Source: Acidobacteriota bacterium
Lineage (GTDB): Bacteria; Acidobacteriota; Vicinamibacteria; Marinacidobacterales; Marinacidobacteraceae
Assembly: GCA_022822745.1 (NCBI GenBank)
Contig: JAJEAO010000089.1
Coordinates: 1-61,774, forward strand
Direction of reading: 5' to 3'
DNA length: 61,774 nt
The position numbers and the translations under genes are program-made. Under the pieces are notes generated by a model. The model searched no databases. It was not told the DNA's origin and was given only the letters and a program-made list of their open reading frames with translations. Positions 18,251 through 27,447 of this stretch are shown here, piece after piece. Each line of letters starts with the position of its first letter. Position 1 is the stretch's first letter.

Positions 18251-20467
18251 GTGTCGACGTTGCGAGCATCGGGCCTCCGAGGCGGCTTCTATCGCCTGCC
18301 GGACGATCCCGTCGCCACAGACGTACTTATCCCGGCGTTCGGAGCGGCCACATCGGTGCGCGGCGCCTTCGGGTGGTTCTCCTCCGGGTGGGTCGGAGCT
18401 CTGGCCCCCGGCCTCGCGGACTATCTGAATCGGGAGGAGGCCACGCCGATCGAGTTCACGGTCGCCCCTGCTCTATTCGCGAAGGACCGGGAGGCCATTG
18501 GGAGAGTGACCTCCTTGACCGACGACGACGCCGCCAGGCTCGTGGCGGAGGTCTTCGTGAACGGCAGAGCGCAGGCCGACGGCATCGCTCGTCACGCCCT
18601 CGACTGCATGGCGTGGCTGATCCGCGAGGGCCGCCTCAGGCTGCGGATTGCCGTCCCAACTCCCGACTCGAACTATCACCCGAAGATGTGGCTCTTCGAC
18701 GACACCCACCATCAGGTTCTGGCTCGGGGGTCCGGCAACGCAACGCTGCGAGGTGTCGCGACCGGCGTCGAGCACCTCGATGTGGATGTGTCCTGGTCTC
18801 GGGAAGGGGCAGCGAAGGTCCGAAAGGGCGTCGGGTTCCTGGACGACTGGTCCCACGGCCGCAGCCATGGGATCGCCCGTGTCATCGCCTTACCGGAGGC
18901 GCTTGCCGAGCAGATCATCGAGACCGTCCCCGACCGGAAGCCCACCCCGGCCGATTACGCCGTTCTCGAGCAGCGAGCAAGACGGAGGCGCTCCCGTCGG
19001 CGATTCGCCCCCCTGCCCCGGCTCCGCATCCCGCCGGGACTCAACTGGGAGGAAGGCCGCTACGCCCATCAGGGAGAGGCGGTAGCCGCATGGGAAGGCG
19101 GTGACCAGCCGGAGCGCGGCACGATCTCGATGGCGACCGGCGCCGGGAAGACCATCACCGCCCTGATCTGCGCGACTCGGGCCCAGGATCGCCTCGGCGG
19201 CTCCCCCTTCCTTGTCGTCGTCTCGGCTCCCTCCAAGCCACTCATCACTCAGTGGCGGCGCGAAGTGAAGAAATTCGGCGTCCGCGCCATCGCTCCCAGC
19301 CTCGAGCGATCCATGGCCGCGGGCATGACGCGCGCTCTGCACTCGGTCGCCCGCGGCGGAACCACGGTCCTGATCACGACCAACGCCTCCCTGTGCAAGC
19401 CGTCCTTCCAGTCCACCGTCGAGCACATCCTCGCTCGCAATGGCCGACGTGTCCCGTCCATGTTCATCGGCGACGAGGCCCACACCCTGGGCGCCGCGGG
19501 GTTCATCTCGAATCCGCCAGACTTCTTCGAGAGGCGAATGGCGCTCTCAGCCACTCCCGTGCGGCAGTACGACCCGGACGGCACCGAGGCGGTCTTCGAC
19601 TACTTCGGTCCTCCGGTCTTCGAATTCGGGCTCGACCAGGCGATCGGTTTCTGTCTCGTTCCTTACAATTACCACGTTCACGCAACGACACTGACGGGCG
19701 AGGAGCTTGACTCCTTCCTGGAGCTGACCGCGCGCATCAAGAGGCTGACGGCCTTCGCGGACGACGACCCGAACGCTCAAGAGCGACTCACGCGCCTTCT
19801 GATCAAGCGTCGGCGGCTCGTCGAGACGGCCGAAGGCAAGCTCGAATTGCTGCGGGAGGTTCTGGAGCGCCGAGGGCCACGAGAGATTCACCATGCCCTC
19901 ATCTACGCCACGGCGAAGGATCCGGATCAGTTCGAGGCCATCGGCGCGTTGCTCGGCGAACTGGGCATCCGATGGGCCCCGGTCACCCAGGCAGAAACGC
20001 CCAGGGCCAGGAAGCTCCAGCAGACCTTCGATCGGTTCCGGCAGGGCGCCCTCCAGGTTCTCCTGGCGAAGAAGGTGCTCGACGAGGGGGTGGACATCCC
20101 TCACATCCGGGAAGCCTTCATCGTGGCCTCCTCCCAGGTCGAACGTGAGTGGATCCAGCGCCGCGGCCGCGTCCTCCGGCGCCACCCGGGCAAGTCCCAC
20201 GCGACCATCCACGACTTCCTCTCACTGCCCCCACCGGGTCCGGACACTTCCGAGCCAGACGTGCTGAAGCTCGTGGGTGTCGAGCTGCATCGGGCGTACC
20301 ACTTCGCGGCTCATGCCAGAAACGCAGCCGGAGATCAGGGGGCCCTCCAGGAGATGAAGAGCCTCTCCGCAGCCTACTTCGCGGGTTCGGAGCACATCAC
20401 GCCGGCGCTCAGCTTTCTCCGCCCGCGATACATCTCCATCTCGACACCGGAGGGATCCCTGCAGTGA
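18251..20467 (+). CDS. PLD-like nuclease fused to an SF2 helicase
   Basis: 738 aa from a GTG start preceded by GAGG. The N-terminal 230 residues hold one PLD motif: NYHPKMWLFDD with GSGNAT (HxK-x4-D, near 141). The helicase follows: Walker A SMATGAGKT near 293, GDEAH near 406, SATPVR near 432, and motif VI QRRGRVLRRH near 635. A PLD domain with a translocase is a typical restriction effector. Next to sspBCDA it is the best candidate for cleaving DNA that lacks phosphorothioate. It may correspond to a component of an SspFGH-type module, which I cannot confirm without alignment. Confidence 0.8.
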   Translation: MSTLRASGLRGGFYRLPDDPVATDVLIPAFGAATSVRGAFGWFSSGWVGALAPGLADYLNREEATPIEFTVAPALFAKDREAIGRVTSLTDDDAARLVAEVFVNGRAQADGIARHALDCMAWLIREGRLRLRIAVPTPDSNYHPKMWLFDDTHHQVLARGSGNATLRGVATGVEHLDVDVSWSREGAAKVRKGVGFLDDWSHGRSHGIARVIALPEALAEQIIETVPDRKPTPADYAVLEQRARRRRSRRRFAPLPRLRIPPGLNWEEGRYAHQGEAVAAWEGGDQPERGTISMATGAGKTITALICATRAQDRLGGSPFLVVVSAPSKPLITQWRREVKKFGVRAIAPSLERSMAAGMTRALHSVARGGTTVLITTNASLCKPSFQSTVEHILARNGRRVPSMFIGDEAHTLGAAGFISNPPDFFERRMALSATPVRQYDPDGTEAVFDYFGPPVFEFGLDQAIGFCLVPYNYHVHATTLTGEELDSFLELTARIKRLTAFADDDPNAQERLTRLLIKRRRLVETAEGKLELLREVLERRGPREIHHALIYATAKDPDQFEAIGALLGELGIRWAPVTQAETPRARKLQQTFDRFRQGALQVLLAKKVLDEGVDIPHIREAFIVASSQVEREWIQRRGRVLRRHPGKSHATIHDFLSLPPPGPDTSEPDVLKLVGVELHRAYHFAAHARNAAGDQGALQEMKSLSAAYFAGSEHITPALSFLRPRYISISTPEGSLQ

Positions 20468-20676
20468 AGAACTTCGAACGGATTGCCGAGGAAATCCGCC
20501 GCCTCGCTCGCGAGCACGCTCCAGCATCGGGACGTCCCGCCAAGGAACTGGAGCTCCTGGCCCTTCAGATCGTGAACGAGACGGACCGGCGGAGGACGGA
20601 ACGACGAGGGGGCCGTCGCTCGCAGCACATCAAGCCGATGATCCGCGATGCCGCCCTGGACGGAACGCGCCGCTGA
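20464..20676 (+). CDS. Small DNA-modification-system-associated protein
   Basis: 70 aa from a GTG overlapping the helicase stop (GTGA). It is a charged, helical protein (KELELLALQIVNETDRRR, then RSQHIKPMIRDA). It resembles a family of roughly 70-aa proteins annotated beside DNA-modification operons, with no known activity; this recall is not verified. The overlap with the helicase gene and the 9-base gap to the ATPase gene suggest it joins these two in one complex. Confidence 0.6.
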   Translation: MKNFERIAEEIRRLAREHAPASGRPAKELELLALQIVNETDRRRTERRGGRRSQHIKPMIRDAALDGTRR

Positions 20677-20685
20677 CGAGACGCC

Positions 20686-22881
20686 ATGCTCATTCTCCAA
20701 CGACTCAGGGTCAGGAACTTCGTCTGCTTCGACGATCTCGTCATCGAGCCGTCCACGGATCAGGAACGACGACTCACGGTGGTGCGGGCCGAGAACGGCT
20801 CCGGCAAGACGACCCTGCTGCGCGCCATCCTCTGGGGCCTTTATGGGGACGAGGCGCTGCCCAGGCAGCAGGGACGCCCGTTTCGCCTTCACCCGGTGGA
20901 CTGGACGCCGGATTCCGGACCGGTCGAGACGCGCGTGGAGGTGGAGTTCAAGACCGAGATCTCGACTGGGGACCGGTCCAAGTCCAGCCGCGAGATTCGT
21001 GGCTTCCTGACTCGCTCGGCGGTGACGAGCGCCGGCCGATCGCAGGAGTCCGACGGCGCAGACTTCCGTCGCCTTCCGTCGAAACTCACCCTCATGCGGG
21101 CCCATCCCATCACGGGGGCCTGGGGGGAATGGGGCGGCCTCCCCGAGCAGCAGGTACTCGAGAACCTCCTCCCATTCGATCTGCGCAGCTTCTTCGTCGT
21201 CGATGCCGAAGAGGCGACCGACTTCGTCGGCGGGGTCGAAGCGAAGGATCTGAGTCGAGCCCAGGTCGTGGACAAGACCACGGGCGCCGTCCAGGCTCTT
21301 CTCGGTCTCGATGCGTTCCGCGCCGCCCAGACCCACCTCGAGAAGCTCGAACAGACGTTTCGGCGCGAGGCCAGCCGAGCCTGCGACAGCGACGAACTCG
21401 CCCGGCGCCAGGCCGAGGTGGATCAACTTGAGAAGGAAGCGCGGGCCGTCAGCACCACCCTCACCGAGGCGCACGCGACCCTCGACGATCTCCGATCACG
21501 CCGAGCCCAAGCCAACGCCGAACTGCGGAGCCTTCTGACCGGCTCTGGCGACCGTGACCAGCTCCGCCGCCTGAAGGCTCGCCTGGACCAGGAGTACACC
21601 GAGTCGCGTCGTGCCTGGAAGAACACGCTGAGCTCTCTCTCGGATGTGATGGCCTCGCGAGAGATTCTCGGTGCGCTCGGGGCAGAGACCCTCGAGCAGG
21701 TGTTCCACTTGCTCCGCCCGCTCCACGACGACGGTCTAATCCCGATGAGACACGTGCCGTTCGTCCGACGGCTCCTGGACGAAAGGGAGTGCGTCTGCGG
21801 CGAGCCCCTGGACGACGGCACACCTCGCCGCGATGTCGTCCTTCGGATCGTCGAAGACTCCACCGCCTCCCAGCGCGCCGACCATCTGGGTCATGTCTTC
21901 GACTTCAGCCGTACACTCGCACAGTCCACCGTCCAACGCTGGGAAGACACAGCTCGCGACGTGGTCGAGCGAAAGACGGATCTGGAGCAGCGTCTCGAAG
22001 ACATTGTCGGCGAACAGGACGAACTCCAACGAAAACTCGACCGACTCGACGACGAGCGAATCGACGTGTGTCAGAACGCGCTTCGCGCGATCAACACGCA
22101 GATCGGTAACACGGAGCGATCTGTGGGAACCATGGAAGGCAAGAAGAGAAACAAGGAGCAGCGACTCCACGCCATGAGAAAGAGGCTCGACGCCGATACG
22201 AGGCGGTCACGTGGCGCTCGTGAAGGCAGGCAGTGCCAGGAGCTGACGGCAACGCTTCGCGCCATCCTCAAAGGAGCGTATGACCGCATCCTGCGCGAAC
22301 AGGTTCACGAGCTCTCCTCCAGCATGCGGACGCTATTTCGGGAGATGGCGCTGAACGTCCGTGACGACACCGCGCGAGGGGCTGACGAGGGCAAGGCCAG
22401 ATTGGCGATGATCGCCGAGGTTGGCGTCCGGGCAACCCGGCACCGCGATCAGAGCTTCGAGATCTACGCTACGGACGCCCGCGGCCACTTCATGCCTCCC
22501 ACCGAGATCAACGGTGCTTCACGGCGGGTGCTTGCTCTCTCTTTCATCTTGGCGATCTGTGAAGTGAGTGGGGTGCGGAGTTTCTTCGTCGCCGACTCGT
22601 TGCTGAACTTCATGTCCGGGCACGTACGCACGAACGCTCTCCGCGCGACCACACAGCACTGTCCCCAACCCATTCTGCTCCTCACGCCAGCCGACCTCGC
22701 TGCGGAGCACGAACGGCGGCTGGTTCGAGAGTACGCCGGAAGGTGCTACACGCTGACAGGTCAGTGGCAACACGGTTCCGAGCGGGGCGATGTCGTGAAC
22801 CTGACCGACCCTCGACATATCTCTCTCCTCTGTCGCTGTGGACCAGAGTCGTACTGCCCCACCTGTGAGCGACATGCGTGA
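20686..22881 (+). CDS. SMC/DndD-like AAA ATPase
   Basis: 731 aa. Walker A is AENGSGKTTLLRA near 35-46, in the standard MLILQRLRVRNFVCFDDL opening of the SMC/Rad50/DndD family. Long coiled coils (about 215-290 and 430-540) flank a central segment with a cysteine pair (ECVCGEPL near 365) that could form a zinc hook. The signature region is NGASRRVLALSFILAI and Walker B is SFFVADSLL, where Ser follows the Asp instead of the usual Glu. The last residues carry more cysteines (CRCGPESYCPTC). Probably the DNA-tethering ATPase of the restriction module. Confidence 0.82.
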   Translation: MLILQRLRVRNFVCFDDLVIEPSTDQERRLTVVRAENGSGKTTLLRAILWGLYGDEALPRQQGRPFRLHPVDWTPDSGPVETRVEVEFKTEISTGDRSKSSREIRGFLTRSAVTSAGRSQESDGADFRRLPSKLTLMRAHPITGAWGEWGGLPEQQVLENLLPFDLRSFFVVDAEEATDFVGGVEAKDLSRAQVVDKTTGAVQALLGLDAFRAAQTHLEKLEQTFRREASRACDSDELARRQAEVDQLEKEARAVSTTLTEAHATLDDLRSRRAQANAELRSLLTGSGDRDQLRRLKARLDQEYTESRRAWKNTLSSLSDVMASREILGALGAETLEQVFHLLRPLHDDGLIPMRHVPFVRRLLDERECVCGEPLDDGTPRRDVVLRIVEDSTASQRADHLGHVFDFSRTLAQSTVQRWEDTARDVVERKTDLEQRLEDIVGEQDELQRKLDRLDDERIDVCQNALRAINTQIGNTERSVGTMEGKKRNKEQRLHAMRKRLDADTRRSRGAREGRQCQELTATLRAILKGAYDRILREQVHELSSSMRTLFREMALNVRDDTARGADEGKARLAMIAEVGVRATRHRDQSFEIYATDARGHFMPPTEINGASRRVLALSFILAICEVSGVRSFFVADSLLNFMSGHVRTNALRATTQHCPQPILLLTPADLAAEHERRLVREYAGRCYTLTGQWQHGSERGDVVNLTDPRHISLLCRCGPESYCPTCERHA

Positions 22882-22932
22882 CGATGATGGGACCGAGGTC
22901 GGTGACGCCTGACGGCCAGGAGAGCACTTCAG

Positions 22933-23508
22933 ATGACGAACTACTTCAGGAACCTTCTGTGGGGCAAGGCTTACACGCTCTACATACCCAAGGACGACAA
23001 AGACCGCGCCGAGCGGTGCGTTCAGATGCACTCCGGTGGCGGGACGAATCCAGAAGAGCGCCCGTTCAAGCGCCAACTCGACCTCTGGGCCATGTGTGTT
23101 GCAGTCGCAGCGGCGCGCGATCTGGAGCCCCGGAGGGGCCCTATCAGCCGTTGGGGGCGCAAGTTCGTGGACACGAGGAGCGTACCGGTCGATGAGCACA
23201 TCGCGGGACTGCTCTGCGTCCTGGCCGTGTCTCGGTATGGGGTCGATTCGAGCGACGCTCTCGATCCCGGGAAGATCGTCGAGCTCGGGAACCGGCTCGC
23301 TGGCGCAGGCTGCCCGATTCTCCTGGATCGAGTGTTCGACGCGAAACGGAACGTGTATCCCATGACCAATCTGATCGACTTCGCCACGGAGCTCTCCGGC
23401 AGCGCGCGCCAGACCATGAAAGAATCATCCGGGGCCGAGGAGCCGGCGATCCCGACGGGGCCGCACCGCGCGGATGTCGATGGAGCGCTAGTGGCTGCCG
23501 CACCCTGA
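22933..23508 (+). CDS. Unrecognised 191-aa protein of the phosphorothioation island
   Basis: I do not recognise the family. AGGAGA lies 9 bases before the ATG. The first 150 residues are compact (WGKAYTLYIPKDDKDRAERC, RQLDLWAMCVAVAAARD, DEHIAGLLCVLAV), and the last 40 residues are low complexity. Its place after the DndD-like gene is where dndE sits in Dnd operons, but the DndE sequence pattern is absent. It may be a small DNA-binding or adaptor subunit; that is a guess from position. Confidence 0.55.
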   Translation: MTNYFRNLLWGKAYTLYIPKDDKDRAERCVQMHSGGGTNPEERPFKRQLDLWAMCVAVAAARDLEPRRGPISRWGRKFVDTRSVPVDEHIAGLLCVLAVSRYGVDSSDALDPGKIVELGNRLAGAGCPILLDRVFDAKRNVYPMTNLIDFATELSGSARQTMKESSGAEEPAIPTGPHRADVDGALVAAAP

Positions 23509-23589
23509 CTCAGCCCTTCGGAGCGGTGCGGCTGGAACCACGTGCGAGGAAGCAGAGGGGCTGGCACCCTGATCGAGGCCCTCTGAGGC

Positions 23590-26016
23590 GTGAATCGAAG
23601 CGATACGGCACTGTCATCGGCGGTCGCCGCGCGACACTTCCTCACCGTCGCGCCTGCGCTGGTGGATCTTGCGGCCCGGCGGGAGGTCGGCGCCGAGAGA
23701 TTGGTGTGGCCTGCCGGGCTGGATGGAGGGTTTGCGTCCTCGCTGTCCGTGAATGTCCGGACGGCCAACGCGCTTGGCTGGGCCCTTGATCGGGGACTCG
23801 CGCATGGTGGTCGGGCGGTCACGGCAGCAGAACTCCTGGGACAGCGAAACTTCGGACCGGCGAGCCTTAGACAGCTCGTGATCGGCTTGGGCGGGGCCTT
23901 GGCGTCAATCGTGTCTTCGAGGGGCGTTCGGTCGGGAGATGACGCTTCGCGGGTCACAGAGTCAGAGGTGCCGCTTCCCCCCGCACCAGACGAAGCGATG
24001 GGTCACCTGGTCGCACTGACGCCGGCCATACTGGCGCTGGCAGACCGGGGTTGGATCAAGATGAGTACGGTGGTCTGGCCCGCGGGCCTGGACATCCGAC
24101 TGATCACGGAGCTCAGGGGAGCGGACGCCGCCTCAGCTCGCGTGTTGGAGGCGATCGAGGGCCAACCCACGGCAGGTGGAGTCACGGCGAGCGACATCCT
24201 CGCCGTTCATGGGTTCCACCGACAGCGATCGAGGCGGTTCGTCGTGGATCTGGCGCAGTACCTGATCGCTGCTGCCTCCGCCGAAGGGGTTGGCCCCGAT
24301 CCGGGTGAGGACCGGGCGAAGTCCGCGGCAGCTCCGCGGCAGACTCCTTCGGCCCAAGTGTCCTCGACGCCGCCCGCGTCCCCCGCGACGGAAAGGGAAC
24401 TGAGCCACAACAAAGAGACGGTTCCGAGCCCATCGAGTCGTCCCGTCGCGCCTGCCGACGACGATTCTGTCACCGCATGGGAGCGCGCGAAGAAGGTGCT
24501 CCAGCCGCTCCTCGCCATGGCGGTCCAGTTCGAGCGCGTGAGCACTCTCCGCGATGTGCTCGATCCCGAGTTGCGGAAACTGGCGTCGGCTCTAGACCAG
24601 AGCGAGGAGCTGGACTCGATCCAGGTGAGGGACTTGTTGGGGGCAGAGCCCTCCCCAGCCGCGCGCATCGCTTCCGACGTCAAGACATTCCTGCGGGAAC
24701 TCACCCCCGCCGAGATGCAGGTCGTCGAGCTCCGACTCCTGCGCGAGGACTTGACGCTGGACGCCGTCGGACGCCGGCTCGCTGTGACACGCGAGCGGGT
24801 CCGGCAGCTCCAGGTTCGGCTGGAACGCCGCCTCGACTCGGCCCCCGGCACTGTGGCGAGGGAGGTCGCCGCGGTGTTGCGACCCACCCTCGGACCTGTG
24901 TGTACGCCGGAAGAAGTGGAGGCCGCCCTGACGCCGTTGCTCACGACGCTGGATGGGAGGGCGAAGCGTCTGGCTCGATACGTTCTCCTCCCGAGTCTGG
25001 ACTACCCGCTCGTCCATGGCTTGTACATGGACACGAAGGGGCGGCGCATCTTCGACTCGCTGAGGGTGAAGATCCGTGATTTGGCGGACGACGCCGGCCT
25101 CATCTCCAAGTCCGAGATCTGGCCCCATGTCCCACCCGAGCTCAAGCGAGTGTGGCCCCGACTTCGGGATGCCTATGGCTTCGCCTTGATCGGGCGTCAC
25201 TGGGCGCTTCGAGTCACGCAGAGGGCCAAGGTGAAGGCTGCGCTCCTCGCGATCGGCGAACCGGCTCCAGCCAGTGACGTTGCGGAGCGAGCCGAGGTCA
25301 CCAAACGGCAGGCAGCAACGGTCCTGGCGAACCTCCCCAGCGTGGTCAAGGCCGACAGGACGCGCTGGGGCATTCGAGACTGGGTTGCCGAGCCCTACGA
25401 AGGCATCGCCGAGCAGATCGTCAAAAGGATCAAAGACGGCGGTGGTTGGGCCGACAAGGAAACCCTCGAGCGGGAACTCCCCGAGAAGTTCGGCGTCACG
25501 GCCGGGAGCGTCCGGCAGTACCTGAGAACCGATCGGTTCACGGTTCGGAGCGGTCGGGTCACGCTGACGGACGCGAACACGCTCCACCTCCGGCCACTCG
25601 ACGCTGTCGTCGCCCGGGATCGAACCGGAGCCCCGTACTGGGAGTTCCAGGTGGAGGGCCGCTACCTCGAGGGCTACAGCGTGACGGGGCTCCCAGCCGA
25701 GCTCGCGCACCATCTGGAGTGCCCACCGGATTCCGGCATTCGCGTACCGCTCACGAGCCCTCCCGGAGTGAAACCGCTGTCCATCCGGTGGCCCTTGGCA
25801 TCCACGACGGGACTCTCGCTCGGCTACGTGAAGGAACCGCTCCATGAGCTTGGCGCGAAACCCGGAGACCGCGCGCGAGTCGTTTTCCGAGGGGGCGGAG
25901 CGGCCGAAATGACTCTGATGAAGAACGCCCGGCGCGACCCGCAGCCGGAGAGCCGCCCAGCGGAGAGTGCCGAAGACATCCTCGAGGCGATGCGGCGGCG
26001 CCGCCAGGCGTGGTAG
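23590..26016 (+). CDS. Protein with alpha-CTD-like repeats, a sigma-region-4-like helix-turn-helix and winged helices
   Basis: 808 aa from a GTG preceded by GAGG. Two N-terminal repeats each carry VWPAGLD (near residues 38 and 160) and a helix-hairpin-helix-like stretch (VTAAELLGQRNFGPASLRQL, VTASDILAVHGF) that resembles the RNA-polymerase alpha C-terminal domain. After a Pro/Ser linker comes a sigma-70 region 4-like segment: LTPAEMQVVELRLL, then LAVTRERVRQLQVRLERRL (about 375-420). The C-terminal half holds repeated winged-helix units (PASDVAERAEVTKRQAATVL). No sigma region 2 is seen, so it is not a normal sigma factor. Likely a DNA-binding regulator or sensor of the island. Confidence 0.65.
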   Translation: MNRSDTALSSAVAARHFLTVAPALVDLAARREVGAERLVWPAGLDGGFASSLSVNVRTANALGWALDRGLAHGGRAVTAAELLGQRNFGPASLRQLVIGLGGALASIVSSRGVRSGDDASRVTESEVPLPPAPDEAMGHLVALTPAILALADRGWIKMSTVVWPAGLDIRLITELRGADAASARVLEAIEGQPTAGGVTASDILAVHGFHRQRSRRFVVDLAQYLIAAASAEGVGPDPGEDRAKSAAAPRQTPSAQVSSTPPASPATERELSHNKETVPSPSSRPVAPADDDSVTAWERAKKVLQPLLAMAVQFERVSTLRDVLDPELRKLASALDQSEELDSIQVRDLLGAEPSPAARIASDVKTFLRELTPAEMQVVELRLLREDLTLDAVGRRLAVTRERVRQLQVRLERRLDSAPGTVAREVAAVLRPTLGPVCTPEEVEAALTPLLTTLDGRAKRLARYVLLPSLDYPLVHGLYMDTKGRRIFDSLRVKIRDLADDAGLISKSEIWPHVPPELKRVWPRLRDAYGFALIGRHWALRVTQRAKVKAALLAIGEPAPASDVAERAEVTKRQAATVLANLPSVVKADRTRWGIRDWVAEPYEGIAEQIVKRIKDGGGWADKETLERELPEKFGVTAGSVRQYLRTDRFTVRSGRVTLTDANTLHLRPLDAVVARDRTGAPYWEFQVEGRYLEGYSVTGLPAELAHHLECPPDSGIRVPLTSPPGVKPLSIRWPLASTTGLSLGYVKEPLHELGAKPGDRARVVFRGGGAAEMTLMKNARRDPQPESRPAESAEDILEAMRRRRQAW

Positions 26017-26159
26017 AGGCAGGTCGTCATCCCGATTCGCGCCGAGAACGCACTTCCCGGAACGCACATCCATGACGGGTGAGAACGGACCACGGACGGC
26101 TCTTGCCCTTGAGCGGAGGGCGCCAGAATCGGCATGGCGCACACTGCCCCGCGAGGATC

Positions 26160-27302
26160 ATGGCTGCCATGGGATCTGACTCGCCCCGGCCCCACCCTCT
26201 TGGGCCGTTTCGTCCCGGATTCGGAGGTGAGCCACCGTATCTTGCAGGCCGGGAGGTCGAACAGGAGCTTCTTCGCGGCTATCTGGACATGCTGTCGGAG
26301 CGGGAAGCGCCGAGTACCGCGGTGATCCTGGTTGGACCGCGGGGGAACGGGAAGACGGTCCTGCTCGGCTGGCTCGAGCAGGAAGCCGAGCGCAACCACG
26401 GCATCGAAGCCGTCACTCTCGAGCCGTCCGCTATGCCGACCGTCGCACGGCTCGCCGAACTTCTGCTCCCCCGACCGTGGTGGCAGCGCCTCCTCGCTGG
26501 AGGGATCGGATTGGGAGGGGTGTCCGGAAGAGTGGACGAGGGGCACCGGCCGGCGATCGGGGAAGGGCTCATATCTCTGGCAAGCCGATCGCCGCTCCTC
26601 CTGCTCGTGGACGAGGCCCACACGCTCGATCTCGAGGTCGGTCGCGCCCTGCTGAATGCCGTCCAGCGGGTCTCGGCCAAGGGCCCGTGTCTCCTGGTGC
26701 TGGCGGGGACCCCTCGCATCGAATCCCGCCTGAACGAGATGGGGGCGTCCTTCTGGGGTCGCGCGGAAGAAATGCGAATCGGTCGCTTGGAGCCGGACGC
26801 GACCGCCGAAGCGTTTCGCCGGCCCTTCGAGGCCGACGGGCTCCCGACCGAGACTCCGGCTCTGGCCGCGCTGGTGCGCTGGTCGCAAGGTTATCCCTAC
26901 TTCATCCAGCTCCTCGGGCGCGCGGTCTGGCGGCGGGTCAGGGAGTCCGAGGGCGGCCGTCGCGTCACTGTCGAGGTCGTCAAGGCCGCCATGCCCGAGT
27001 TCGAGCACAGGAAGCGGCAGTACTACGCCCAGCGAGTCGAGGAACTGACCCGGCAGGAACTCCTCGCCGCCGCGAACGCCGTGGCAGCAGCGTTCGACGG
27101 CGCTCCCGTGCTCACCCGACCAGCGCTCGACGCCGCTCTCGACCGGGGGCTCTCGGGCCCGGCCGATCTCTCGCGGCGGGTCGCAGCGCTCGATGGTCTC
27201 GCCCAGCTCGGCTTCGTATGGCGCGTCGAAGGACGACTGGACTGGGAGCCGGGCATCCCCAGCCTGATGGACTACGTCCGGGAGTTCGCGCCGGTCCCGT
27301 AG
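26160..27302 (+). CDS. AAA ATPase (AAA_16-like)
   Basis: 380 aa from the ATG at 26160, which has GAGG four bases upstream. Walker A is VILVGPRGNGKTVLL near 51-65; Walker B is LLLLVDEAHTLD near 150; LVLAGTPRIESRL is a sensor-1-like segment. A C-terminal helical and winged-helix domain follows. This STAND/ORC-like architecture is common in toxin or defence partners and in transposition ATPases. It lies between the multi-HTH protein and the GHKL-helicase, all co-directional, so it may be their regulatory or loading ATPase. Confidence 0.72.
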   Translation: MAAMGSDSPRPHPLGPFRPGFGGEPPYLAGREVEQELLRGYLDMLSEREAPSTAVILVGPRGNGKTVLLGWLEQEAERNHGIEAVTLEPSAMPTVARLAELLLPRPWWQRLLAGGIGLGGVSGRVDEGHRPAIGEGLISLASRSPLLLLVDEAHTLDLEVGRALLNAVQRVSAKGPCLLVLAGTPRIESRLNEMGASFWGRAEEMRIGRLEPDATAEAFRRPFEADGLPTETPALAALVRWSQGYPYFIQLLGRAVWRRVRESEGGRRVTVEVVKAAMPEFEHRKRQYYAQRVEELTRQELLAAANAVAAAFDGAPVLTRPALDAALDRGLSGPADLSRRVAALDGLAQLGFVWRVEGRLDWEPGIPSLMDYVREFAPVP

Positions 27303-27447
27303 CCGCGCGAGCAACGCGCTCGGTCGCGACTCGGGAACTCTCAGCCTTTACCCTTGCGGGGTTCCTGATGTCGCGTCCGTCGGACCCCTCTCCCGCGCGC
27401 CTCATCCGCGTACGGGAGCCGGGCGCGAGCACTGGAGGAGGACATTC

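Noticed and set aside
22933..23508. dndE
   Set aside because: Right position but the DndE sequence pattern is absent and the protein is too long.
23590..26016. Sigma factor
   Set aside because: Only a region-4-like helix-turn-helix is visible; no region 2, and long N- and C-terminal domains are foreign to sigma factors.
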